Of a DNA stretch of 64,000 bases, positions 43,291 through 54,600 are shown piece by piece (position 1 is the stretch's first letter; the number at the start of each line of letters is the position of its first letter). The DNA is taken from contig JAJLRJ010000014.1 in assembly GCA_024195265.1 (NCBI GenBank), positions 13,290,959 through 13,354,958 on the forward strand, given 5' to 3'. The DNA comes from Dendrophyllia cribrosa. Its lineage: Eukaryota > Cnidaria > Anthozoa > Scleractinia > Dendrophylliidae. Below the pieces are notes generated by a model. It was not told the origin of the DNA, ran no database searches, and saw only the letters and a list, made by a program, of their open reading frames with translations. A program made the position numbers and the translations under genes.

Positions 43291-45650
43291 ATGGGAATTT
43301 TATATCTGGCCCTTGGATAATTTTTAAATGATATGTCAACCGATGTTTTGCAAAACTGCTCTTCGTAGTTTTCGTACAAACTTTTGATGCAAAATATTTT
43401 TCACTGGTCACTGGAATGAAAGCTACATGTACAATACGCTGTCTGATTTGTTCAATCACTGGTAACATGTTACAAAATTGTTTTATCAACAGAGTAGTTT
43501 CTTTAAGACCCTCTTTATAAATCTGCTGAAGTCCAACACATTTTAATAAGTCGGACTGGGCCAGGTCGAAAAATCATCGCGTGTATTAAAATTAACCTTC
43601 GCACTTTACTGACACTTGACAGCCAGTGATGCGAAGTCGTAAACAAACTTGCAAATATTTAAAAGCACATTTAATGAAATTGAAAGAAAAACGTTTATTT
43701 TATTTCAATCCATCTATGGCCTACTATATAACTTACTGATAAAATGAATATACTCGATCGAGTCTGATCCTGCGGCCACGGCAAGACACACTCACAGGCT
43801 AGGCAAAATCCGATATCAACATTAATAATTTGTTTTACAGGGTTGTTTTCAGTTTTATGAATAGCATTAGTGACAACTATGTTATTTGTTTCGCATATTC
43901 TTTAGGAACTGCAGTTGCTTAAATGAAAATTAAGACTGCAAAAATTACAAAACTGTGATTTTATTGTAGAGAAAAGATGGTACACGCAGTCTATCGGAGT
44001 ATTGCCTTACTTTAAATTGAATCAAGTTTCCAATCTTGTTCATCTTTTGGAAAGTTACAAATTTAATATAATTCGGCTTATTCTTGAAACCAAAAACCTG
44101 TTATTTACACTTTCAAACAGTAAAATGTTTTTTTTTTTTGCAAAAATCTAAATTTTAGAATCTAATTTTAGGAAAGATTGCTTGATGAGCCCAAAGAGAG
44201 TCTGTGTTGATGGGTTTCAACTTACAATCAGAAGAATACTTTTGATCACTATATGTGAAAATGAAAAAGTACAATGTATATTCTTCTGTTAGACTAAGAA
44301 AGTAAAAAAATCTAAATGAAAATAACTCAGTGGCCAAACTGACAACCAAGAATGAAAAGTAAGTCACCAGCGGATCAAATCCAGTCGCATTGGTGACCCC
44401 ACAGGTTGCAACATTGAGCCCTGTTCTTGTCTATCACGCATGGCTTTTCCTATTCTGGTGAAGCAGTTTTTGGACTTGTAGATAATGTAACTAAGTTCAC
44501 CATTGCCGGTTACCAGTGCTTGTTCAGATTTTTTAATCTGCCCATTTCATCAATCATTACCATTCCGAGGTCTTCTAAGGTTTCTCGTCCAATGAAAGGT
44601 GGTGGCCTTTGACTATGACAATAGTTGTGCTGACAGATCTTGTTTGATTGGTGAAAATTACGTCTGCTTCTCTGATGACCAGTAAATATTCTTTGAGCGC
44701 TTTCAATTTAATCTTGGAAGGTTTGATTGTCACTTCTGGTGCATGATTTTGGATGTGTTGGAACTGGTGTTTGTCCACAATGTTAGCATCAGTGTCCTGA
44801 GTTCAGCTTGCATTTCAACTTGCATTTCAACATTGTTAATGTACACTATACAAGTTTTTGTGGGGGTTTGCTGCCCTCTATGCTATCGACAGATTTGTGG
44901 GTCTACGTTTGAGGGTTTATGTTTGTGGGTTTACGTGATCGCGTGTCGCATGGTCTTCTGGGAGGAGTTCATAGAGAGAGCCTGGGAACAAAGGTTGTGT
45001 GGGCTTGTGTCGAGTGGAAATCGGCCATGTTGGCGTGTCGCGTTGGCGTGGTTTTAGTTTATATTAAAGCATTTGGTCTGTTTTCATAGAATTTGACGGC
45101 GTTTATTTTCGTTGTAGTTTTCAAGGTAAGTTATTGCTTGTTCTGGTGTACTATACCGTATCAATTTGTTTTCATGCGTCGTAAATCTTGGTGCATTTGC
45201 GTTAGAGATAAAAAGGCTTGTTTTGTTGTTTTTGACATTTTCAGCTGTTCCTGTAGTACTCATCATTACAACAGCTCTCGAAGTCACACTACAGGCCAAC
45301 ATTTCATTTGGATGGAAGTCTGTGCAGGTTGCACTTCAATTCAAGGAAAGCTAATACGCTTACGCAAGCCAATATTCACTCGGCTTGATCCTCACTGAGG
45401 AAGCACCGTGATATTACTTAAATAGCCACTGAAAAGCAATACCAATACAGCCTGATATAGACACTGGAAATCATACTGAGTCGCATTTCACTTGCTCAGT
45501 TACCTATATTTTAAAAACTGTACCTGAAGATTCAAAAGATTATGGGGATGTCAGTTGAATAAAGTCAGTCCATGATCGGCAGTCACGTCTTATCACGTCT
45601 GAGAGGACGATTTTGAAACATGATGGTTATGATGTTTAATTTGAATGTGT
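43291..45650. other. No recognised gene
   Basis: About 2.4 kb, AT-rich, with no convincing coding sequence. The minus frame 44778-44575 (MDKHQFQHIQNHAPEVTIK) and the plus frames at 44743-45398 are short and unlike known proteins. A GC-richer patch at 44880-45060 could be a promoter or 5' leader for the 2A-containing fragment downstream, but nothing proves it. Confidence 0.4.
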
Positions 45651-45695
45651 TTTACTTACTAAAGTTGAAACAAGGCTGGTGATGGACAATATAAA

Positions 45696-45945
45696 ATGTG
45701 GAACGAAGTGAAGTTTTGGTTCACACAAATGACATTCTACAATATTTATATTCCATTGATTATAAGACAAGCAAATAACGTGGAGGAAAATCCAGGCCCT
45801 ACAATATTTGATGTCATTGACCCAACAACAACAGTATGTGCTCACTCCAGTCAAGGAAATAAATTGCCCTTTTGGAGAAAATGCCGGTAACCAATGTGTA
45901 CCAATTAGTCCAGGGATTTTGTAATCGGACCCACTACTAATTGCA
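45696..45945 (+). pseudogene. Fragment with a 2A-like motif and protease-like start
   Basis: The frame at 45696-45890 contains NNVEENPGP (45773-45799), one residue off the 2A consensus DxExNPGP, because the leading aspartate is asparagine. It is followed by TIFDVIDPTTTVCAHSSQGN. After a one-base frame change the sequence reads FGENAGNQCVPISP. In coral retroelement-like proteins I recall a related N-A-G-K-Q-C block, which looks like a cysteine-protease active site. 2A motifs cause ribosome skipping during translation. Only the N-terminal piece is left. Confidence 0.55.
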
Positions 45946-45949
45946 ACAG

Positions 45950-46357
45950 AAGCTTTCTCGTCATAAACCAGTTAGAAATAACCTATTTATGAATATACTA
46001 AAAGTCTCTAAAGATCCAAGCGTGGGAACACCTCCAAAAACGATCAACATCAAATTCTCTCTCTGCTACACATGGAAACGAGGCTATAAATCGAAATTCG
46101 CTGTTTAGCGCTTTTTATTGGTATAAATCAAGCCGTTTTCCTTCAAAACTAAGAACATACTCTTAATACAATGATTCCAGGCCCTAATCTGGAAAAAAGT
46201 TCCCATAAAATAGTAACTTAGTAAAATGTTGAGTTATTCAAAAGTTAACATTGGCCGAGACATAGTTTATTAATAATTAATAGTAACATTAACAAAACAA
46301 CCCTATCTTCTCGCTAGAGAGTCATAATTGTATTCTAATATACACATGCTATACAAG
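45950..46357. other. No recognised gene
   Basis: AT-rich and non-coding between the 2A fragment and the cysteine-rich relic. Confidence 0.4.
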
Positions 46358-48205
46358 TTAGTCTTCCGAATCTTCACTTTCGTAGTCCAGGGCATGAGGA
46401 TAATTAGTGCACGCAGACCCTTTGCACTGGCTGCAGGCTGGAGAACACTGCATACCATTCTTGCGACAGATGTACCTCATGGTGCTACAGTCAGACAAAC
46501 AGTTGCATCGAATTAACTGAAGAAGTGAGTCTGGGGCAGGGGGCAAGTCCGTCGCAACAGGAAATAATTGATCACCAGTGACTTTCCATCCCCAGTCCTC
46601 TAGCAACATTTCTGCATCCTCTCCCTGCCACTACTTTACTTGTAGACAGACGCGAAGGCTGTGAAATCGGGCCGCTGCTGCACTTGGAGGGAGATTTTGT
46701 GGCGATATATGAGATGTCTTCGTTGCAAGTTTCTCGAAGTATCGCTGATACCTAAGAGCGTCAAGACCAAGCCCTGGCTTACTACTAAAAAGTGACACGA
46801 GTGCCTGTCAGATACAGCCGAATGACAGCTGAACACGTTAGCTTGCTCTCTGAAGTATGGTACATTCTCAAAGTTCTTCAGCGTCGTTGCCTTGCCAACT
46901 CCATACAGGCGCGAAGTGGTGTCACATCCGGTTACGGCGTGAAGAAACAGGAGATTTCCGCAAACTTCCCTACCCAGCTAATCTTTGACTTTCTTCATAT
47001 GCCAAACTTGTGCACCTCTCGCGTTTGCCTTTGGCCCTGGTCTAAAATAGAGATTACAGCCATCTTCGGAAGCATACACTGTAATAGCACAAGAAGACTA
47101 GCAAATCTCGAAGCGACGCTGGCGGCCTGCAATATTAGATTAAAATGTCTTATTGCATTTTCTCTATTAAATTTTGGGGATAAAGCTATTGACTTTAAAT
47201 ATTTTCTGTTATGAGTGCTCTGTGCAATGGCGAAATGGATATCTGACTCGGAAATGTCATCAGCTAATACAGACGCTACAGTACTCTCATTACCTGAAAT
47301 GACAAAATGCAGAAGAATCTGATGTAATTGTTGTCTGCTTTGGGTGACATGTAAAAGTGTATCGTATTAATTTTACAGAAGTCAATACCTCTATGCTCAA
47401 TCTCAGTCTCTCTGTTTGTTGCAACTTCCCCGTTCACATCACAAATTGTGGTGTTTTCCTCAGAAACTACGATATAAAAAGGTGAAAGCCAGATATGCTT
47501 TATCGACAAAATAAATGGTTATTACCATAGAGATAGATGTGACATCGCTCGGATTCATATCGATCATAGGAAGAACATAACAGAAGACTTGCCCTGCGGG
47601 GTGCCTTCCTTGGTGAACAGATTGTATCATGCTACTCCAAGATGGGCGCGGGGTGCCAAACAGTAGAGATACCTTCCACAGGACGTTGAGGTTAGCAATG
47701 GGGTCTTCCGCTCGTACAAGAACCAAGGGTCTTTATATTTGATCTCCACATCCACCTGTCTGGGCCCACATGGATGTAGTTCTACCCTTCCAGTTGTCGA
47801 GATTTCTTCTGGAGTAACTTTGCGTCGCGGGACATCACGATTGTGTTTAGTGCCAGGTGTAAACAACTGCAATCATGCCCATACTGTAGAAGGTGTTATT
47901 GACGTCGAGTGTTCTAGTGTTGTGGTCAACGTTGTAGGCCGCGTACTGGACAAACTCGCCATTAAAAGAAGGTATATTAGTTTCCTGGCCAAGCGCAGCA
48001 TTCTGGTTGAACATTTGCACTTCTTGGTCAGTATGATGAACAAAATCTGTGGTGATGCAAGGTGCCAATAAGGAAGCGCGAGGCACACTTGTGGTGCAAC
48101 TGAACTGCAAGCCCGATCTGTAAAGGTGCGACAACGACTCATGGCCGAGCAGCTTAAACAATGGGCTTCCCGATTGATGCTATCTTCTAGTAGTCCACGG
48201 TTCAC
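46358..48205 (-). pseudogene. Decayed cysteine-rich cnidarian gene with H3TH-like and CXC-like parts
   Basis: Several minus-strand islands line up N to C. 48161-47860 has FNQNAALGQETNIPSFNGEF, then YNVDHNTRTLDVNNTF. 47872-47627 has TKHNRDVPRRKVTPEEI. 47726-47590 has RPSWSSMIQSVHQGRHPAGQ. 47070-46850 has DGCNLYFRPGPKANARGAQ, a stop, then LLFLHAVTGCDTTSRLYGVGK. 46609-46358 is a cysteine-rich end (IRCNCLSDCSTMRYICRKNG, CSPACSQCKG). To my memory this layout is a multi-copy cnidarian family of unknown role. The TGCDTTSRLYGVGK block resembles the helix-hairpin-helix turn of FEN1/XPG nucleases. Frame changes and stops, plus possible introns, suggest a pseudogene. Confidence 0.6.
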
Positions 48206-48248
48206 TGGAAGAGCATTTTTAAATGAAAGTGATCTGTGTTTTTAAATA

Positions 48249-48273
48249 AAGATGATGATGATGATGATGATGA
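48249..48273. repeat. (GAT)n microsatellite
   Basis: Eight uninterrupted GAT units in a non-coding stretch. The rest of 48206-48689 holds no gene, apart from a GC-rich patch (48590-48690) before the chromodomain start that may be its promoter. Confidence 0.9.
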
Positions 48274-48689
48274 ACGAGTTATTTGTTTCTGCTGAGACAA
48301 GAACTTCCAGAAATGCTGAAAGTGTAGTGGGAAGGTAGTGGACATGTGATTCGGCATCGGTGGCTATCGCGGGGTAGTTGTCACTTGATGTCGCAATTGA
48401 TTTGACGTCCTTTTTCTATTAGCTTAGCTGCTGTTTTGTTGATGTTCATTTTTGTTCTTCGATATCCACGTCATACCGCTGCTCGTGAAACTCTTGTAAA
48501 ATTGCAGCAGCAGTGGTTCAAAAAGTTACAACGTTCGGCTTACCGTTAATAACTGTTATTATGATCTTATCTCCAAAATACTCAAGAAGTTTGGTTTTCA
48601 TGTGCTGCCGTCAGTCACCTTCGCTCATAACCAGAAATCCTAGACAGTCAGCGGCTTGAACGGCGGGCGCGTAAATTTCGGTATTCAAT

Positions 48690-51600
48690 ATGGCGGACGG
48701 GCGAAGGAAGAATCATTCAAAGGGCTTTTACCATAGCTTAAATAGTCTCAGTTCCGCAGATTTCATCGAGAATGGATCGAAAAGAAGGAAAGGCCCTTAC
48801 TTTCAAGTTGAAAGAGTGTTGAGTTGCAGACGAAATAAAGGAAAGGTAAATATGTCGCTTGTTTTAAGTGAATAACGTATGTAAAATTTTAACCGTACAA
48901 AGAGAAAGAAGTGTTGTGTGTATTTTGTCTTTAAGAATGAGTACCTAATTCGTTGGAAGGGATACAGCTCCCTTAGCGACACCTGGGAAGTCGAAGAAAA
49001 CCTCAATGAAACCGCTTTAAGGTACTTCTTCTTTTAGCATTTGTCCACTCAGTCATAAAGTTAAACATAACAACTTTATTTTTTTTACTACTCGATCTAA
49101 AACGAAACAGTTTGAGAGACTAGAAGAGAAGACAGCAATTTCAAGACATATTCCGCGTTTAAGGCAATTTTCTGCTTGAATGGCTAGTTTTTGGCTATGG
49201 TAATGTATGATAATGAGTTTTAAACAAAGGAAAATAAAATTTGAACCAAGGATAAAATTGAACCACAACAGCTACATCACATGTATGTTAGACAATAATG
49301 GATCCTAACTATTTTCCTCAGGGCATTCAGAACATCCATGACCTCAGAAGAAAGAATTAAAGAGGGATCTGATGTACTGGCAATTGCTATTCTCCAGCAT
49401 CTCAAGAGCAAACATCAGACAGCCTCAGCCACAACTGTGGTAGAAATGAGACATTATGTCTTTAATCATATTTTTAGAGGACGAGGGCGACCCAGTACTA
49501 AGCCTGGCTGCATCTTGTTAGAGAAGAACGACTTTAGCCGTTGTTCGTTTTTCAAAGAATGTTCCGATTGGGACACTTATATAGACAACCTTGGAGATGG
49601 TACACAAGTTGCATTTCCTATTAGAGCTAAACCTTTTGTGAGCATGGGACCACAGACACATAAACTTGTGGAGGGGAAGCTTGTACCTAAGCCCAGATAC
49701 CATCTTGAAAAAGTAAGTTTAACTTTTAACAAGTGTTCAATTGCAATATTGTGATTGAATTTCAGAATGTGAATGCATGCTTTTCGTAAAACCAAAACCA
49801 AAGTAATTACTCTGGCCAATCACAACAGTAATGTAAACAATCCAATAAACCAATCTGAGCTCGAAGCAAATACATGTAGCCCAGGAACGAAGCGCAGGAA
49901 AACGTGTGCGAGCACTGAAGTCACGATTGGTTTTGGTTTCACATCTGATTGGTTGAGAAAGTGGCGCAAGATTTTTTAGCCAATCACAAAGCATAGCAAT
50001 GCAAAACCAAAGCAATTATGAAATTACTTTCAACACTCAACTGAAAACCGCTCTATATGGGTTTTGGTACAAGCTATCAACTCTGCATCAACCCTGCTCC
50101 CAAGAAATTATGTTGTTTTATCAGGTCAGAAAGTTACATAAAAGCATTAAAATTGTCATTCATGTTTGCTTGTGAAAATTCCTCTGTTTATGTACATAAC
50201 ACTGTAGCTGCTCTCACTAGGATTTTTTTTTCTGTTTTGTTTGTTTACCCTTTCCTTTTCCTTTTCCTTTTCCCTTTCCTTTTTCTCCACCTCCCTTTTT
50301 CTCCACCTCCCATCTGCCTTCTTCTTTTAGTTGCTGCATGATCTGTGCCATTTGCTTGGGGTTGTTCATTCTCAACTTGCGATGATGATGCATCTGGTGA
50401 GTCGTTGGCTCCCATGTCGGGTACATGTGCTTCAGATCGTCTCTTTTTACCAGCACGCGTGACACTGATTTCTTGCTCCCAGTATTGAGAATTATGTTTG
50501 GTGTATTTTCGGCTCGTTCTTTCTCTTTCTCTTAGAAGCCATTGCCTGTTTTCAATTCTGAGGATGTCTCCAACTGAGTCATAGTGGTTTGATTTTCGAA
50601 GCACTACATTCCTTGCTGAGTCATTGTTTTTCTCAACACACTGACCAGTAAATACTTTTAGAGATTTATGTGTATGGAGGAAATAGGGAACATGAGCAAA
50701 GAGTACATGCATATAAGGGGTGATTCTTTTCTTTTCATACCCAACCCTCTTTCCTCTAAGAGAAATAAAGGTTTCCAACCAGTTTCGTGCCTTGTTCCAA
50801 AATGTGTCAACTGATTTTTCAGAGGACCAGGAATTTATCTCTGCATACAAACTTCTGAAATGAGCCCACACCTTGGATATTTCAGTGCAGGTATTTGACT
50901 GCAGCACTTTAGAGAGATTTTCTGGCAGCAAGGAGAGAACTTTTTTCTTGTCATTTCCAAAGAGACTTGTAAAGTCATATTTTCCAGTGCCTTTATTGTC
51001 AGCCGGATTACGGAGTTCCCAAACATCAAAACCCACACCGCAGGACCTGATCTCACTCACAAGCTTTTTCAAATGGATACCTTGAGGCTCTTTGGAAGTT
51101 TTTTCAAAATCATCCACTTTATCCCAGTCAATGACTTCAGTGATAATGTTGTCTAGCATTACGTCCATTACACATAGCAGCAGGTGTAACTCGTCTGCAA
51201 TGACGTGGTCAAGGTCTATGTTTAGAAGTGGTTCCTTTACACAGCAGTACTCACCCCTTCCTTTCTTCACTAGCTCTTTAATTTCCAACAATGTTCTCAT
51301 CATTGGTGGTGAATTAAAGTGATGGAAATGTTTGTCTGTTTCCCACCTTTTGTCTTTATGGATTTTACACCATAGGCAGGCATATATAGATGTAGCACCC
51401 TTAAGTCCCATGACTGTAAGTAGAAATTTATAGTCCCCTCCTAGGAAAAACTCCAGCTTGATCTCTTGACCATCAACAATGATGGTGCCTTTGTCAATCA
51501 AAGAATTTATTTCTGAAAATGCAGTCTTAAAAGATACCTGTAAAGTTTCATACTTTTCACTACCACTAACAACGGCAATGGTATGATTTCCTTTGGCAGA

Positions 51601-54600
51601 CATTACTTCATCATGTTTCTGGAGTAGTGCACAGGAGAGAAGAATGTAATTAGACTTCTGTGTCATTTTAGCTCCATCCCCACTTATTTTTATTTTAAGT
51701 GTTTCATTATCAAAATTAAACTCAGGATTTTCCTTTTTAAATGCTGAAATCTGCTGCAAGAGAAGTGAATCAAATGATACTTGGGCACCTTCAAATTCAC
51801 CAGGTGTAGGAGAAACATGGCAAAGTTTATTTAAATTATTTCTACATTGCTTGATGAGATAAGACCTTGGAAGACCATTTTCAATCATGGTTAGTTCATG
51901 GTAGAACTCATCGCTGACACAGAATTTATCAAGCAAGTACAGGATTTGTTCAACTCTTGACATGTCAGTATCACTTATGTCAGTGTCACAAGTTGAACAT
52001 CCCTCTGGTTTTTCTGTATTTGGTGTTAAATTAACTTCATGGGTTTTCCCAGTTTCTGCTTCTGTAACTTTAAGTGAGTTAAGCTCAAGGCCAAATGCTT
52101 TTGAGAACCACATTGCTGTCTCAGCTCTGGTCAAGAAAGCCTTCAGTGTACGTTGCTTGTTCTTAGTCTCAGAAATAGTTTTTCCCTTGTAAGCAAATCC
52201 CTCTTCTTTTTCAAGGCATTTTATGTACTCTTCAAGATGGCTGTTAGTGTTTTTAAGATGACTTATTTCGTTAGACATGCTGTTGATTGTATTCTTCATT
52301 TCATCAACAAGAACTTTTTTTTCTGCTTCAAGGTTTACCTTTGCTGCTCTCCATTCCTGCAAATCATTTCTGAGAAATTGTATTTCTTCTTCAATCTCTT
52401 GGTGTGAAGCTAATTGGTCTTCAAATATATGAAATTTCAAAGTTTTCTGGTCCAATTTTTCCCAGTTGTGCTTCCCTTTATTTGAGCGATATTGTGATAA
52501 AACATTTCCTGCTCTTTTCTCAAACTGTTCATGTATACGTAGGCGTATAGACATGTCATCCTTGATTGCAAAAGCATGAGCTGGTGCTGACATGTCAATT
52601 AAGTCAGGGTAGAACAGCTTTCTTTTCTCATCAGTATAGTAAAACTTCAGCTTGTGGCTTTTACTGGAACACAAAAAGCCCTGAAGGCCTCTGTAGTCCC
52701 AGTAAAACTTGATATTACCAGGTTGGTTTGCATTTTCTGTTAAGAAATGTTATGTTCAATAGTTAAATGATATAAATTATATAAAATGCATAATAAATAA
52801 ATAAATAAACAAAAAAAGCTATACACAAGAAGTGATAAAGCATGCGGTGTGAGGGACCTGAAAAAACATTGCCCAAAGTTAATAATTAATTCCCATTCCC
52901 AGTGAGTCATACCTTTTTCCTCTTGCAAAACTTTATTTCACCTACATTTACAAGTTTTGCAAGAATAAAAAAGGGGAAAATCCAAGGTCTCTTTTTACCC
53001 ATTCAAGGCCCTCCTATAAGAAATCGCTCACCTCCTTCATCATCAACCTTGGCATTGTCTTGTAACTGTCCATCTTCTGGAGACTTCTCTTGCTCTTTTA
53101 CAAGGCAATACCATTCTTTAATTGTGGCATATCCTAAAGAAATGGTTAGGGCTACATTTGCAGCCTCTAAGTAATTCCTAGCATATTGCAACGATGTATC
53201 CACGGAATAAATTTTCCAAGGTTGAATGGAAGTTCTGGGGGGAATATCTACGGTGGCCCACAAGTGTCACGGCAAATTAAAGTGCACGGCAAAATAAAAA
53301 GAAGCCACGGCAAGATTCAAAGGGTGCTGACATTTCGTTATTTCACTTTTGCCGTCGTTTTAATTTGTCGTGACCCTTCCGGGCCGATATCACGGCCCAC
53401 AAGTGTCACGGCAAATTAAAAACATTAAACTTCACGGCAAACGGCAAAATTCAGAGGTAGGTACTTCATATATGATATATTATAGTGTACCTAATAAGGT
53501 TAACAAAATGGCGGACTCCAATCGTGAATTTGAAATTGTAAGGTATCTATTTTACCGAGGTCACAGCTATGAAGAAATTCTAGACATACTCTCTAAGAAT
53601 TACGATATACATTTTAGCCTAAGTACTCTTAAGAGACGCCTTAAAGACTGGAACTTATCGAGGAAAAATGTGGAATACGATATTGATGCTGTGAGAGATG
53701 CTATAACGGAACTTTTGGACAGGCCAGATTCAATGGTTGGCTATCGGTCAATGTGGCATAACTTACGTCTCAGAGGTATTGTGGTTCCAAGAATAGTAGT
53801 CCAGGAACTCCTAAAAGAGCTGGACCCTGACGGTGTTGAGAATAGAAGAAAGCACAAGTTAAAAAGAAGAGAGTATTCTTCACCAGGACCAAACCACGCA
53901 TGGCACGCAGACGGCTACGATAAGCTGAAGCCATTTGGTTTTCCTATGCATGGCTGCATAGATGGCTTCAGCCGAAAAGTGTTGTGGTTGTATATTACAC
54001 GTTCTAACAACTATCCAGATAACGTGGCCACATACTATTTAGATGCAGTCGAGCAACATGGTGGCTGTCCACAGCTATTACTTACCGACTTAGGCACAGA
54101 AAATGGAACAATGGCTGGAATTCACTCATTCTTCTTGAACAACCCAGATTCTCACCGTTATGTGCCTTCTCCCCATAACCAGAGGATGGAATGTTGGTGG
54201 AGTTTCCTAAGAAAGAACTGGTCATCATGGTGGATCAACTTGTTTAAGGATATGGCCGATAAAGGGGTTCTTAATCCTGCTGAAGAACTACACAATGAAT
54301 GTCTTTGGTTCTGCTTTTCAAATCTCTTACAGCAGGATTTAGACAGAATAAAAGAGTCCTGGAATACACACTACATCCGAAGATCATGTCATGAGACCAT
54401 AGCAGGTAGACCTGATGCCATTTATACCTTACCAGAAAGATACAATGGTATTAATGGGCTGATTGTTCAAGTTCCCAGCAATGAAATTGCCTATGCCCGT
54501 GACCATCTTGTGGAACAAGAGGATGATAATGAATATCAACAGTATTTTGCTTATGTTTCTAATCTTCTTGGTGTCGAGCAACCCGAAAACTGGAGGGAAG

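Noticed and set aside
45093..45398. Plus-strand open frame as a gene
   Set aside because: Hydrophobic, no conserved words, and the antisense frame is also open.
47739..48071. Plus-strand 110-codon open frame
   Set aside because: It is the complement of the minus-strand cnidarian gene relic, which has recognisable conserved blocks.
50245..50330. Basic C-terminus of the RAG1-like protein as a functional tail
   Set aside because: The residues are encoded entirely by a CT-rich simple repeat, so they are likely a by-product of repeat expansion.
52740..53000. RAG2-like partner next to the RAG1-like gene
   Set aside because: No kelch-repeat sequence is seen on either strand in the neighbouring 10 kb.
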